Source: a bacterium (GTDB lineage Bacteria > Bdellovibrionota > UBA1018). From it: a stretch of DNA of 43,145 nucleotides. The first letter of the stretch is position 1. Every line of letters starts with the position of its first letter. The stretch covers positions 1-43,145 of the forward strand of contig JAIEMT010000034.1 of the NCBI GenBank assembly GCA_019751945.1, in the 5' to 3' direction. The notes below the pieces were generated by a model. It was not told where the DNA came from, ran no database searches, and was given only the letters and a program-made list of their open reading frames with translations. Shown here piece by piece: positions 1-7,735 of the stretch. Both the position numbers and the translations under genes were made by a program.

Positions 1-58
1 TTCCACGCATGGAAAAAAGCTTAGAACGATTTTACTTTTTTGAAACCTCAAAATTTGA

Positions 59-298
59 GTTTTTCATCAGCCTGCTAGCTTTTCTTTTGTTGGTACGAGC
101 TTCTCTCAAATGCTCATGCAAGTTGGACAAAGAGCGGGATTTTTCTCCAGAGACCCGCTTTACGTGAGCTATTATCACGATCAATCGACGCCCTTATCTC
201 GCATCTTAGAAAACGATTGGATCGTTCTCGAGCAACAGCAAGGCAGTAAGTTTTTCACAAACTTAGAACTGTTTTTGAGTGACCTGGCTTCATTTTGA
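59..298 (+). pseudogene. C-terminal remnant of an SGNH/AlgJ-AlgX-like protein
   Basis: An open stretch reads toward the right and ends with TGA just inside the 3' end of the convergent gene. It contains FVGTSFSQML followed about 30 residues later by DWIVLEQQQ. This resembles the end of AlgJ/AlgX-type SGNH acetyltransferases, where a hydrophobic strand leads into GxSF and a later strand carries a V-x-E motif. Upstream in the same frame there are stops at 41-43 and 56-58, and the other two frames are also short, so no intact gene is visible. Either a frameshift near positions 60-100 joins it to another frame (9-167 encodes a short peptide with a hydrophobic stretch), or this is debris of a lost O-acetylation gene. 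The family assignment rests on short motifs only. Confidence 0.35.
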
Positions 299-1618
299 GT
301 CGAAACGATATGGGTGAAACTCCAAGGACGGATTCTTCGCATCGCAGAACTGGAATTGCATGACATCCGCTTCACAGCCAATGGGTCTGCCGTAGAATTC
401 CTTATAACCGGAACGAAATTTCATCAGGACAATTCCGACGCAGATCAGGAGCATCACTATCCTCAATTGAGGAAGGTACCTTCTAAACTTTTCCAAGGGA
501 AGCACGAGAGCCCCGCAGGCACAGGCAACGAACAACCCAATGAATCCGTGTCGAATCCAAATCTGATCCGACTTGAAATACCACCAGAGGAGATGAAAAA
601 TCGAAGCTCCCGCCAGACCTAGTACGAATAGAAAAATCGGGTCGTTTTGCTTGAGTTTCTGATTTTTTGACTTCCAGAGAGCTGCAATTGGTATCAGGCT
701 AATTAGAACGAAGATCAGCTTGGACCGCCATTGATATGCACCAAACTCGCTGAGAGCCGTGAGTTTCTGCCAGCGGGATACCGATGTCGGAGCGTTTAAT
801 CCTGACCCCGCAGAAAAAAAGAATCCGGTGAAAGCCCGAGCAGTATCTAAATATTCTTGAACAGAACTGAGCCAGAGAAATTGATAAAGCTGGGAGACTG
901 CAAACAACAACGGAATACCAGCAACTGCTTTCAAACTATTTACGAAATAAGGCCGTACCCATTTCAAGTTCCTGGCATCTTTTGCCTGAAATACTCCCAG
1001 TAGAAATAGGCCCCCTGCAATATCCACGATCGCAATCAGTTTAAAATGAACGGCGAGAGCAAAAAATAAACTGGAGACCCAAAACCGCTTCCGAACAGAA
1101 TAAAAATAAAGACCCCAAACTAGGCACGTAAAACTGAGAAACTCCCCTTGCGAGTAAATGAGCGAAGCAGGTAGCGCGGGAATCAACAATACCAAACCCA
1201 GAAAAGCCAACTGTGTAGCTCGCTCGCGGGTTAGAAAACTGAGAAGCCAAGCGACACTCGAGAGTGCAAGAGCATTCTGAAAAACCGAAATCAACCGTCC
1301 CCACTTGTAGGAACCCGATACCAAAGTCCCCAGCGCTGGAAAGACGGACGTCAAAAGCCCAGAGGAAATCCATTCATCAAATGCTTTTGTCGATGACCGA
1401 TTGGTAATCCACCCACGCTGAAAGAAACTGACTGCAGCATCAATGTTGACGACTTCATCAATAAAGAGATTTCGCCCAATCCCAAAAAAACCCAAATGGG
1501 GAACCGAAATGAACACTACCGCCAAAGCAGTTCCAAAAAACCAAACCCAATTGAGGAGGGAGCTATCTTTTTTGAGCATTGACGAAGTTCGGATTGACCC
1601 AGGTAACTTCGGGTTCAT
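290..1618 (-). CDS. Multi-pass membrane protein, probable GT-C glycosyltransferase
   Basis: The 442-residue protein is rich in hydrophobic segments, roughly 9-11 predicted helices. An acidic pair, Asp54-Glu55 (FIDEVVN), lies in the first extracytoplasmic loop. An acidic motif there is typical of GT-C enzymes such as ArnT/PMT-like transferases, which use polyprenyl-phosphate sugars on the periplasmic side. No family-specific signature is recognised, so donor and acceptor are unknown. The start overlaps the end of the UDP-galactopyranose mutase gene by 56 nt. An alternative ATG at 1579 would cut the overlap to 17 nt, and neither start has a clear ribosome binding site. It is the last gene of the minus-strand run that begins at 6951. 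It could instead be a polymerase-like membrane protein. Confidence 0.6.
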   Translation of the reverse strand: MNPKLPGSIRTSSMLKKDSSLLNWVWFFGTALAVVFISVPHLGFFGIGRNLFIDEVVNIDAAVSFFQRGWITNRSSTKAFDEWISSGLLTSVFPALGTLVSGSYKWGRLISVFQNALALSSVAWLLSFLTRERATQLAFLGLVLLIPALPASLIYSQGEFLSFTCLVWGLYFYSVRKRFWVSSLFFALAVHFKLIAIVDIAGGLFLLGVFQAKDARNLKWVRPYFVNSLKAVAGIPLLFAVSQLYQFLWLSSVQEYLDTARAFTGFFFSAGSGLNAPTSVSRWQKLTALSEFGAYQWRSKLIFVLISLIPIAALWKSKNQKLKQNDPIFLFVLGLAGASIFHLLWWYFKSDQIWIRHGFIGLFVACACGALVLPLEKFRRYLPQLRIVMLLICVGIVLMKFRSGYKEFYGRPIGCEADVMQFQFCDAKNPSLEFHPYRFDSK

Positions 1619-2966
1619 TTAAAACCATACGGCTAGCCCACTCTACGCCTTGCATGAGGCTGTGGTCCTGATTACTGACTTCGTATTTCCAAGCACCAAA
1701 GCGACCCCGAGAGAAGATCCCCTTCTGTTCAAAAAATGGAATCAATTCTCGAATCACATGATCTCGTTTGAGAGACGGTGTGGGATACCCGTGTTCTGCC
1801 GAATAGACCCAAGTGGAAACCACGTCCGAACGAGACGAAATAAGGCGCGTGTTGATACACCCTTGAATCGTGTCTTCAACCAATTGCTTTCGATCCACCG
1901 GCTTCTTAGAAGACTCACTGGTCTCAGTCATGAGCGACCAATATTTAGAAATATCCGGAACGTTATTGGGACTGTAGTTCGAAAAAACTGTCGCGCGGTA
2001 AAAAGGGCAATTACTTTCCGGAAAGTACATCCAACACTTCGTCTTCAAAGAGTCGGGAGTTGGACCTTTCAAACCCAAGCCCACAATATTCGATGTGGAG
2101 TGCACCAAATGCGTCGACAACTCTAAAACAGAATCGGTCAGCTCGGGCTGAACCATACGGGTCAAAAGATCTAGCGGCATCGTGGAAAGCAAAAAGTCAT
2201 ACTCCATCTTTTCGCCGCTCCCCAAAACCACCGTCTTCGATTCGGGATGAATGCTCTGGACTCCCGAATTCAGGAAAATTCGATCGGACCCCACCAAATT
2301 GGCTACAGAATTCCAAATAGCCCCCGTCCCACCCCGCTTCGGAAACTGAAAAGTATTATTGGGCCCCCAAGAGAGATCATCTTTTTCGAGAATGACGTTC
2401 TTCAGAGTGCGCTTAATATCCGTGACTGCAACCCGCTCACCGATCCAATGATAGGCAAGGTCTTCCGGCGGAAATGCCCACACCTTAAAGTTGTAGGGAA
2501 GCATGAAGAGATCCGCAAAGCCTTGGCCAAAAGTCGCAAGGATCCACTCTTTAAAATTTGCCGGAGGTTCACTCGACTGCTTCAGGTTGCAATCAATTAC
2601 ACCTTCAATGCATTTCCACAAAAGGTCCCGAGGCAGGTGCCGAATATTATTTTGAACCGGATACGGAATAAATCGATCACACATCCACGCCCAGGACTCT
2701 CGCTCGTGAGTCAACCAACCTTCAGCGCCCAAGGCTTTCACCATCAGGTCATCAAAATATTTATAGTGAGAAAATTGAACGTGACCGCCGATGTCCCAGG
2801 TGAAACCTTTTTCATCCTGAAAGCTCGCTGCCAGCCCGCCCGCGTGGGAAGACCGCTCCAGCACAGCAAAGTCGGATTGCCCTAACTCTTTCAGGCGATA
2901 AGCAGCGCCCAACCCTGTGGGACCCGCTCCAATAATGAGGTACTTGGTTTTATTCGGACGCTTCAA
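1563..2966 (-). CDS. glf: UDP-galactopyranose mutase, eukaryotic-type
   Basis: The enzyme interconverts UDP-galactopyranose and UDP-galactofuranose using reduced FAD, supplying Galf for glycan assembly. The 467-residue protein opens with a Rossmann dinucleotide motif (GAGPTGLG, residues 13-20), then an ERSSHAGG flavin motif and DIGGHVQFSHY. Further along are PYPVQNN, PYNFKVWA, GERVA, RGGTGAIW, CPFYRAT, NYSP, HGYPTP and NQDHS. I recall these blocks, in this order, from fungal and other eukaryotic UGMs such as the Aspergillus enzyme. They are much less like the shorter canonical bacterial Glf. The arginines in GERVA and FYRAT, known to contact the substrate diphosphate, are present. The gene overlaps the upstream GT2 gene by 17 nt. 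Some bacteria carry this longer type, so transfer from a eukaryote cannot be assumed. Confidence 0.88.
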   Translation of the reverse strand: MKRPNKTKYLIIGAGPTGLGAAYRLKELGQSDFAVLERSSHAGGLAASFQDEKGFTWDIGGHVQFSHYKYFDDLMVKALGAEGWLTHERESWAWMCDRFIPYPVQNNIRHLPRDLLWKCIEGVIDCNLKQSSEPPANFKEWILATFGQGFADLFMLPYNFKVWAFPPEDLAYHWIGERVAVTDIKRTLKNVILEKDDLSWGPNNTFQFPKRGGTGAIWNSVANLVGSDRIFLNSGVQSIHPESKTVVLGSGEKMEYDFLLSTMPLDLLTRMVQPELTDSVLELSTHLVHSTSNIVGLGLKGPTPDSLKTKCWMYFPESNCPFYRATVFSNYSPNNVPDISKYWSLMTETSESSKKPVDRKQLVEDTIQGCINTRLISSRSDVVSTWVYSAEHGYPTPSLKRDHVIRELIPFFEQKGIFSRGRFGAWKYEVSNQDHSLMQGVEWASRMVLNEPEVTWVNPNFVNAQKR

Positions 2967-3720
2967 GAGAATATTCCATCTGATTGATTCTCTTTACGAG
3001 CCCCGAGAGAGCGAGACGAAATTGAATGAGCTCTCTCACGGATAGGAGACAAACTGAAATCAGCTTCCACTTGATGATCGAGACCTGGCCGGTTTTTCTA
3101 TCTTCGTGGGTGACCGGAATTCCAAAGGTTTTCTGACCTTGTTTGGCTGCTAAAATAGATAAGAAGATATTGGGAGCAAAGACTGTATTCGGAACCCCAT
3201 CCAGCAGCTGTCTCAGATACCTTGCTTCGATCAGACGATAGGGAACATTACAGTCATCGATCCAAACGCCGAAAACAAGGGCAACAAAGACCTTCAAGAT
3301 CCTGGTGATGACCAAACGATGAAAGGCATCATGACGCTGAGATCGATTTCCTAAAATAAATTTCGAGTCATCTCGCTTTTCCCAAAGCTTCGGGAAATCC
3401 GCAGGAATAAACTGGTCGTCAGAATCCACATGGAAAACATACTCAGTGCCTAAGCTCAGCGCCTTTCGGTAGGCTGCGATCAAAGCCGCACCGTGGCCGC
3501 CGTTCTTTTGGTGCACAACCACTAGCATCGAATTACCCTGGGCGACTTTGTCGAGAATAGCTCCAGTCGAATCTTTGGAGCCGTCGTTTACGACCACCAA
3601 GCGGAACTGGTCTCCAAACAGTCTTTTTCCTTCGGCAAGCCAACGATTGACGACTAACTCGATGCAGTCTTGCTCGTTGTAGGCCGGCATCACAAAGACA
3701 CATTGAAGAAGCTTAGACAT
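2950..3720 (-). CDS. GT2 family glycosyltransferase (dolichyl-phosphate-mannose-synthase-like)
   Basis: The 256-residue protein has the GT-A fold signature of family 2: an N-terminal VMPAYNEQ strand, the nucleotide-binding VVNDGSKDST, NGGHGAAL, and the metal-binding HVDSDDQ motif. The conserved region ends around residue 210. A C-terminal hydrophobic stretch (IIKWKLISVCLLSV) may be a membrane anchor. Such enzymes usually transfer a sugar from a nucleotide donor to polyprenyl phosphate or to a growing lipid-linked glycan on the cytoplasmic face. A polyprenyl-phosphate-sugar product would suit the GT-C protein two genes downstream. I place the start at the ATG at 3720 (MSKLLQCVF), because the extra 12 residues from 3756 have no family similarity. 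Confidence 0.82.
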   Translation of the reverse strand: MSKLLQCVFVMPAYNEQDCIELVVNRWLAEGKRLFGDQFRLVVVNDGSKDSTGAILDKVAQGNSMLVVVHQKNGGHGAALIAAYRKALSLGTEYVFHVDSDDQFIPADFPKLWEKRDDSKFILGNRSQRHDAFHRLVITRILKVFVALVFGVWIDDCNVPYRLIEARYLRQLLDGVPNTVFAPNIFLSILAAKQGQKTFGIPVTHEDRKTGQVSIIKWKLISVCLLSVRELIQFRLALSGLVKRINQMEYSLEASE

Positions 3721-3739
3721 GGCAATTTTTATGGCATTA

Positions 3740-3749
3740 CAAGGCCTTG
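3740..3749. repeat. 10-bp palindrome in the gap between the methyltransferase and GT2 genes
   Basis: The perfect palindrome CAAGGCCTTG lies in the 54-nt gap upstream of the GT2 start. It may be a regulator site, or it may be chance. Related AAGGCC half-sites form inverted repeats in two other intergenic gaps, at 13711-13728 and 28578-28595. Confidence 0.3.
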
Positions 3750-3774
3750 AAGGCAAGGTCGTTCTCAGCTCACC

Positions 3775-4518
3775 TCAGACCTGCCAGGCCTGAAAAATGG
3801 GCTGATCACTCGCTCTAAAGTAAAGCGTCGTATGATCCTGACGCACGCGTTCGAAAGCAAGAACATGCTTAAAGTGTTGTTCTAAAAAGGCCTTTAGTTC
3901 CACCAGGGATTGAAACTCGTGCTCGTGCTCGTGATGGCTTTTCTGATTCGACTTTTTGGTCGAGGATCCGTGGACCACCCCATCCGAAGCAAGACTCGAT
4001 TTGATCAGCTTTAAAACCTGATTCATCTCGGCCACTGTGAGGTACTCCATAGCCTTATCCAATAGACAAACATCGAAACTGCCGGGTTGCAGCTGCAACT
4101 TCCGGATATCCCCCACATGAAATTCACAGTTACCAAACCGAGCCCAACGCTTCTTCGCATGAGCAATGGCCGAGGGATCATAGTCGACGGAATAGACACT
4201 CTTGGCCAAAGGAGAAACAAAGAGTGCAGCAAGAGACCCGTCGCCGCAGCAAAGGTCTAAGACTCTTTTGTTTCTGACGATTTCCGAAGCGTAGATTCCC
4301 CGCTCAAAATACTGCGACTGGCGATTGTCTTGAAAAAAAACCAGATCCAAATCGTGGTTAAACCATTCAGGGTTCGGGTAAGCGCGCCAATCTTTGAGAA
4401 ACTGAAGATTCATTCCCAATTTGTAAATACGCTTCGAGAAGACAGCAAAAGGAAGGACTAGCAACCAGGCAATGGTGTAGGCGGTTTTTTTGATTCTCTG
4501 TTTCAGACTAGGCTTCAT
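3775..4518 (-). CDS. Class I SAM-dependent methyltransferase
   Basis: The 247-residue protein carries the SAM-binding motif I VLDLCCGDGS near residues 86-95. It is followed by an acidic strand end (YSVDYDP), a motif resembling VGDIRKL, and FDVCLLDKAMEYL, all typical of the Methyltransf_11/25 fold. The first 40 residues are basic and hydrophobic (AYTIAWLLVLPFAVF) and could hold the enzyme at the membrane. It probably O-methylates a sugar of the glycan made here, although the substrate cannot be read from the sequence. It starts 11 nt after the next upstream methyltransferase ends, so the two are likely co-transcribed. A run HEHEHE in the C-terminal third is odd but short. Confidence 0.8.
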   Translation of the reverse strand: MKPSLKQRIKKTAYTIAWLLVLPFAVFSKRIYKLGMNLQFLKDWRAYPNPEWFNHDLDLVFFQDNRQSQYFERGIYASEIVRNKRVLDLCCGDGSLAALFVSPLAKSVYSVDYDPSAIAHAKKRWARFGNCEFHVGDIRKLQLQPGSFDVCLLDKAMEYLTVAEMNQVLKLIKSSLASDGVVHGSSTKKSNQKSHHEHEHEFQSLVELKAFLEQHFKHVLAFERVRQDHTTLYFRASDQPIFQAWQV

Positions 4519-4529
4519 AAGATGACCGA

Positions 4530-5819
4530 CTATTCACACCAAAGTTTTAAATGATCACCCGAGTGAATGAAATCCATCTTGATCAGATCGTTCGTGTTGT
4601 AGATCGATAAAAAATTCGAAACGTCTTCAGGAATGCCTTCAATTCTATCAAAGAGCATGCTTCCCGGTGGAATGGCGTGACGGTAACGGATCCACTTGTC
4701 GGCAACCTTTCTACGAGTCCTATTGATGAAGTTTGGTTTTTTCTGATGGGCATTAGACGATCTGTCCCATTCTTTATAAGCAATCGCCGAAGATTTTTTG
4801 AGCGGATACCCATGTAAACAAGAACCAGCAAACGAAGAGTCGAGATGGAAAGTTAAAAGGACGTTTTTATGAGTCCACTTCGGTTGGTGCCCCAGATACA
4901 TGAGCTGAAAGTCCTTAAAAACTTTATCGTGATAAATGTCTCTGTATTTTTGCGGACTCAACAAGTGAGAAGCGTCACCCGATTTTTGAACAGGGCCTGT
5001 TTTTTTAAAAATAGCCCGAATCCCCTTGCTGTCACTATTCAACAAAGTTTCAACATGTGTAAACCCGTACTTAGAAAGCAGGTATTTTAGAGTGCTCTCT
5101 TGAAAGGAATGAAGATGGACATAGAGGTTCAAGAGCATTCCAAAATGTTCGTCTTGAAAATTGGGTACGGCTAGAAACAAGTATCCATCATTCTTGATGG
5201 ACTGATTAAATACTTCTAAGCACTCATTTAGCTGCGAAAGGTGCTCAAGAACATGCCAAGAATAAATCGCATCAAACTGCTTCGCCAGCACCTTGGAAGA
5301 CTGAAGATTTTGAATAGGAATGGAATCCACTACGACTGGATATTTCGATTTTAGGACCTTCACTCTCCGCTCGGAGAGTTCTAAGGCCTGAACATTTTCA
5401 TAGCCCCTACTTACAAATCCCCGAATACTGGTGCCAAAACCCGCGCCTGCGTCCAAGATGTAAGCCTTTTTATCGGGAACATACTTAGAAATAAAGGAGT
5501 AGGTCCATTCGTTGATCCAAACAGAATCCATCTCATACTGAAGGGTTTGTGGAGTATTCGACCAGTCCTTACGATAGTAATCATCCACCCAAGCTTGCGA
5601 AAGATAGTTGTACGTTCCGAAGTAACCACAAGTCGTACAATACCCGCGACTGATATAAGCGGACCCCTTTTTCGACTGAAGCTTCATCACCTCAGGAAAG
5701 TTTTCGCTGCCGCAAACTCTACAAGCGGCGTGCTTCTCTAAACTATTTTGGTCTTCGACCTCTAGGAGCCTCATCCCAGGGGGGACCTTGGCTGCTCCGA
5801 TATAGAATTTTAGATTCAT
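4530..5819 (-). CDS. Zinc-ribbon class I SAM methyltransferase
   Basis: The 429-residue protein begins with a four-cysteine element (Cys33, Cys36, Cys61, Cys64; CRVCG...CTTCG). This looks like the N-terminal zinc ribbon found on many sugar C- and O-methyltransferases of glycan clusters. The SAM-binding motif ILDAGAGFGT is at residues 121-130, followed by LELSERRV and the HVLEHL motif common in Methyltransf_23 proteins. The C-terminal third (after about residue 290) has no recognised family. It could recognise the substrate, most likely a nucleotide or lipid-linked sugar. The gene lies 37 nt downstream of the CBS-nucleotidyltransferase and 11 nt upstream of a second methyltransferase. A similar zinc-ribbon methyltransferase occurs at 37439-38488. 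Confidence 0.8.
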   Translation of the reverse strand: MNLKFYIGAAKVPPGMRLLEVEDQNSLEKHAACRVCGSENFPEVMKLQSKKGSAYISRGYCTTCGYFGTYNYLSQAWVDDYYRKDWSNTPQTLQYEMDSVWINEWTYSFISKYVPDKKAYILDAGAGFGTSIRGFVSRGYENVQALELSERRVKVLKSKYPVVVDSIPIQNLQSSKVLAKQFDAIYSWHVLEHLSQLNECLEVFNQSIKNDGYLFLAVPNFQDEHFGMLLNLYVHLHSFQESTLKYLLSKYGFTHVETLLNSDSKGIRAIFKKTGPVQKSGDASHLLSPQKYRDIYHDKVFKDFQLMYLGHQPKWTHKNVLLTFHLDSSFAGSCLHGYPLKKSSAIAYKEWDRSSNAHQKKPNFINRTRRKVADKWIRYRHAIPPGSMLFDRIEGIPEDVSNFLSIYNTNDLIKMDFIHSGDHLKLWCE

Positions 5820-5856
5820 TATTTTGATCTATCCGATGCAAATGGATCTTGCCACT

Positions 5857-6951
5857 TCAAAGTGGGTAGTCGGAAACGGTGCTAGCATGTTGCTTCATGT
5901 CTTCCTGCGCCCGTTGGTAGTCGGCAACCTGGCCAATATCTAACCAATATTCAACGACGGGAAAACTCACCACGTTCTTATTTTTCTGAATCAGAATTTG
6001 AACGAGATCGGTCATGTCGCAATGCTCACCCTGGACCGGAATCTCTTTTAGGACACTTGGCTCGAGCAGATAAATGCCCGCATTAACAAGAAACTTAAAC
6101 GCCGGTTTTTCACGCACTTCCGTGACACGATTACCGTCACATTCAATCAGACCGTAAGGAATAGTGAGGTCGTACTGGCGTACAGCTACGGTTAGATCAG
6201 CGCGGTTTTCAACATGGTAGGAAAGCATGGCGCGAAAATCGACCTTGGTGAGAATATCACCGTTAATCACCAGGAGAGGTTCCTCGCTTGGGCCCAATAA
6301 TCCGAGGGAGCCTGCCGTTCCAAGTGGCTTGTCCTCTGTCACGTAAGAAAGTTTCACACCAAACTTCTCACCATCTCCAAAATAATCCGAGATCTGACTG
6401 GAAAGGTAGTTGGTGGAAATATTGACGTTGCGAATGCCGGTCTGACCGAGCTGCACAATCATATGCTCCATCAGGGGACGACCACCGACGGGAAGCATGG
6501 GCTTCGGCGTATTTTCTGTTAACGGAAGAAGGCGCTTCCCCTGTCCACCCGCCATGATCACAGCCTGAAGCGGCAATGATTCTGTCGGAATAAAATCCTC
6601 GAGCAGCGCAAGATCCACCACACACTCGGACGAATCAATGATCGGAATATGGCGGATTTGCAATTCCTGCATCATCTGCAGGAGCTTCGTGGGTGCGGTA
6701 CCTAATTTGGCCACCACCGATTTAGGGATCAAATCCGATTTTTGTTTCAGAATTTGGGAGACTGGCGAATCCACCCCGTGCCCACCGAGAAAAGCGCGGC
6801 GCAGGTCCCCGTCCGTGATGATTCCGGCCAAACGGCGTCCTTCATCCACCACCAGGACGATCCCTTTGCAATTCAGGTTGAGACACTCCATCGCCTGCCG
6901 CAAAGTGGCCGTCGGCAGAACGCAGATTTTGGAGAGCTCATTGGCCTTCAT
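5857..6951 (-). CDS. ptmE: CBS-domain nucleotidyltransferase, PtmE-like (probable GlcN-1-phosphate guanylyltransferase)
   Basis: The 364-residue protein has two CBS motifs in residues 1-120 (GIITDGDLRRAF is the clearest). A sugar-phosphate nucleotidyltransferase domain follows, beginning with the GGQGKRLLPLT signature, then TPKPMLPVGGRP and VINGDIL with the metal aspartate. This architecture matches Campylobacter PtmE, which makes GDP-glucosamine for the GDP-linked legionaminic-acid route. The gene is divergent from the CMP-sugar synthetase with only 42 nt between starts, and the LegB/C/G/I homologues lie beyond. Both points favour that role over mannose- or heptose-type nucleotidyltransferases. 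Substrate and nucleotide are inferred from context. Confidence 0.75.
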   Translation of the reverse strand: MKANELSKICVLPTATLRQAMECLNLNCKGIVLVVDEGRRLAGIITDGDLRRAFLGGHGVDSPVSQILKQKSDLIPKSVVAKLGTAPTKLLQMMQELQIRHIPIIDSSECVVDLALLEDFIPTESLPLQAVIMAGGQGKRLLPLTENTPKPMLPVGGRPLMEHMIVQLGQTGIRNVNISTNYLSSQISDYFGDGEKFGVKLSYVTEDKPLGTAGSLGLLGPSEEPLLVINGDILTKVDFRAMLSYHVENRADLTVAVRQYDLTIPYGLIECDGNRVTEVREKPAFKFLVNAGIYLLEPSVLKEIPVQGEHCDMTDLVQILIQKNKNVVSFPVVEYWLDIGQVADYQRAQEDMKQHASTVSDYPL

Positions 6952-6960
6952 GTCTTCGTA

Positions 6961-6990
6961 TTGACACGACTTCTGTTCCGGCGCTATGGT
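6961..6990 (+). promoter_or_regulatory. Sigma-70-type promoter of the legionaminic operon
   Basis: A perfect -35 hexamer TTGACA (6961-6966), an 18-nt spacer and TATGGT (6985-6990) precede the CMP-sugar synthetase. The expected transcription start is near 6997, within a few bases of the candidate start codons at 6994 and 7000. The message would then be leaderless or nearly so. No Shine-Dalgarno sequence is visible. Confidence 0.6.
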
Positions 6991-6993
6991 TTT

Positions 6994-7683
6994 ATGCCTA
7001 TGATCGACGGAAAAAAAGTCCTGGCCGTGATCCCTGCTCGCCTGGGCTCCAAGCGGCTACCGCGAAAGAATATCCGTCCATTCCGAGGGAAACCGCTGCT
7101 TGCGTGGAGCATTGAAGAAGCGCGTCGATCGAAGTTCATTGATCGCCTCATCCTTTCCTCCGAAAGCGAAGAAATCATCTCGCTCGCAAAGAAATATGGA
7201 TGCGAGGCTCCATTTACTCGCCCCACCGAGCTCGCAACCGATACGGCATCTGGGATTTCTCCCATTCTTCATGCGATAGAGATGATTGGAGCTGAATTTG
7301 ATTACGTCGTCATGCTCCAAGTGACCTCCCCTTTGCGCACGGCCGCTGACATGGATGGATGCATCGAACTTTGCCACCAATCAACCCATCCCTGTGTCTC
7401 GGTCACAGAGGTGACGAAATCGCCTTACTGGATGGTGAAACTCGAAAAAACGGGTTCCCTGACGCCGATTCTAGGTAGCTGGGAGAACTTTGAGAAAAGT
7501 AGTCAACATCTACCGCCCGCGTTTGTACCCAACGGTGCCGTCTATGTTGCCTCAACCGACCATTTGAAGAAAAAAGGGTCCTTTTATGGACCCGGAACGG
7601 TGGGCTATGCCATGCCCCAGAGCAGGTCTGTGGACATCGATACCGAAGCGGATTTTGTTCAGGCCGAATCCCTTTTGAGCTAG
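6994..7683 (+). CDS. legF: CMP-nonulosonic acid synthetase (CMP-legionaminate synthase-like)
   Basis: The 229-residue enzyme of the acylneuraminate cytidylyltransferase family joins CTP to a free nonulosonic acid, giving the CMP-sugar used by transferases. It shows the nucleotide-binding VIPARLGSKRLPRKNI near the N-terminus, then LSSESEEI, a DYVVMLQVTSPLR motif and a C-terminal SVDIDTEADF with metal-binding acidic residues. The adjacent LegB, LegC, LegG and LegI homologues indicate a legionaminic-type substrate. An open frame runs on upstream to 6742 but crosses the divergent promoter region and the opposite gene, so I reject that part. ATG at 6994 or at 7000 is possible, and the promoter position favours 7000. 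Confidence 0.85.
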   Translation: MPMIDGKKVLAVIPARLGSKRLPRKNIRPFRGKPLLAWSIEEARRSKFIDRLILSSESEEIISLAKKYGCEAPFTRPTELATDTASGISPILHAIEMIGAEFDYVVMLQVTSPLRTAADMDGCIELCHQSTHPCVSVTEVTKSPYWMVKLEKTGSLTPILGSWENFEKSSQHLPPAFVPNGAVYVASTDHLKKKGSFYGPGTVGYAMPQSRSVDIDTEADFVQAESLLS

Positions 7684-7691
7684 TTCGCGGC

Positions 7692-7721
7692 TTGACTTCA
7701 ACGCAGGCCAATCCATATAGT
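7692..7721 (+). promoter_or_regulatory. Promoter upstream of the LegB homologue
   Basis: TTGACT (7692-7697), an 18-nt spacer and TATAGT (7716-7721) lie in the 52-nt gap between the synthetase and the dehydratase. The expected start near 7728 leaves only about 8 nt before the ATG at 7736, again with no ribosome binding site. This would let the LegB-to-LegI genes be expressed apart from the first gene. Confidence 0.6.
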
Positions 7722-7735
7722 CCAAACCACCTGTT

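Noticed and set aside
2247..2885. 212-codon plus-strand open frame
   Set aside because: It is antisense to the mutase gene, which is clearly coding along its whole length.
6742..6993. Upstream extension of the LegF reading frame
   Set aside because: It covers the antisense strand of the CBS-nucleotidyltransferase and the divergent promoter, and the family similarity begins only at about 6994.
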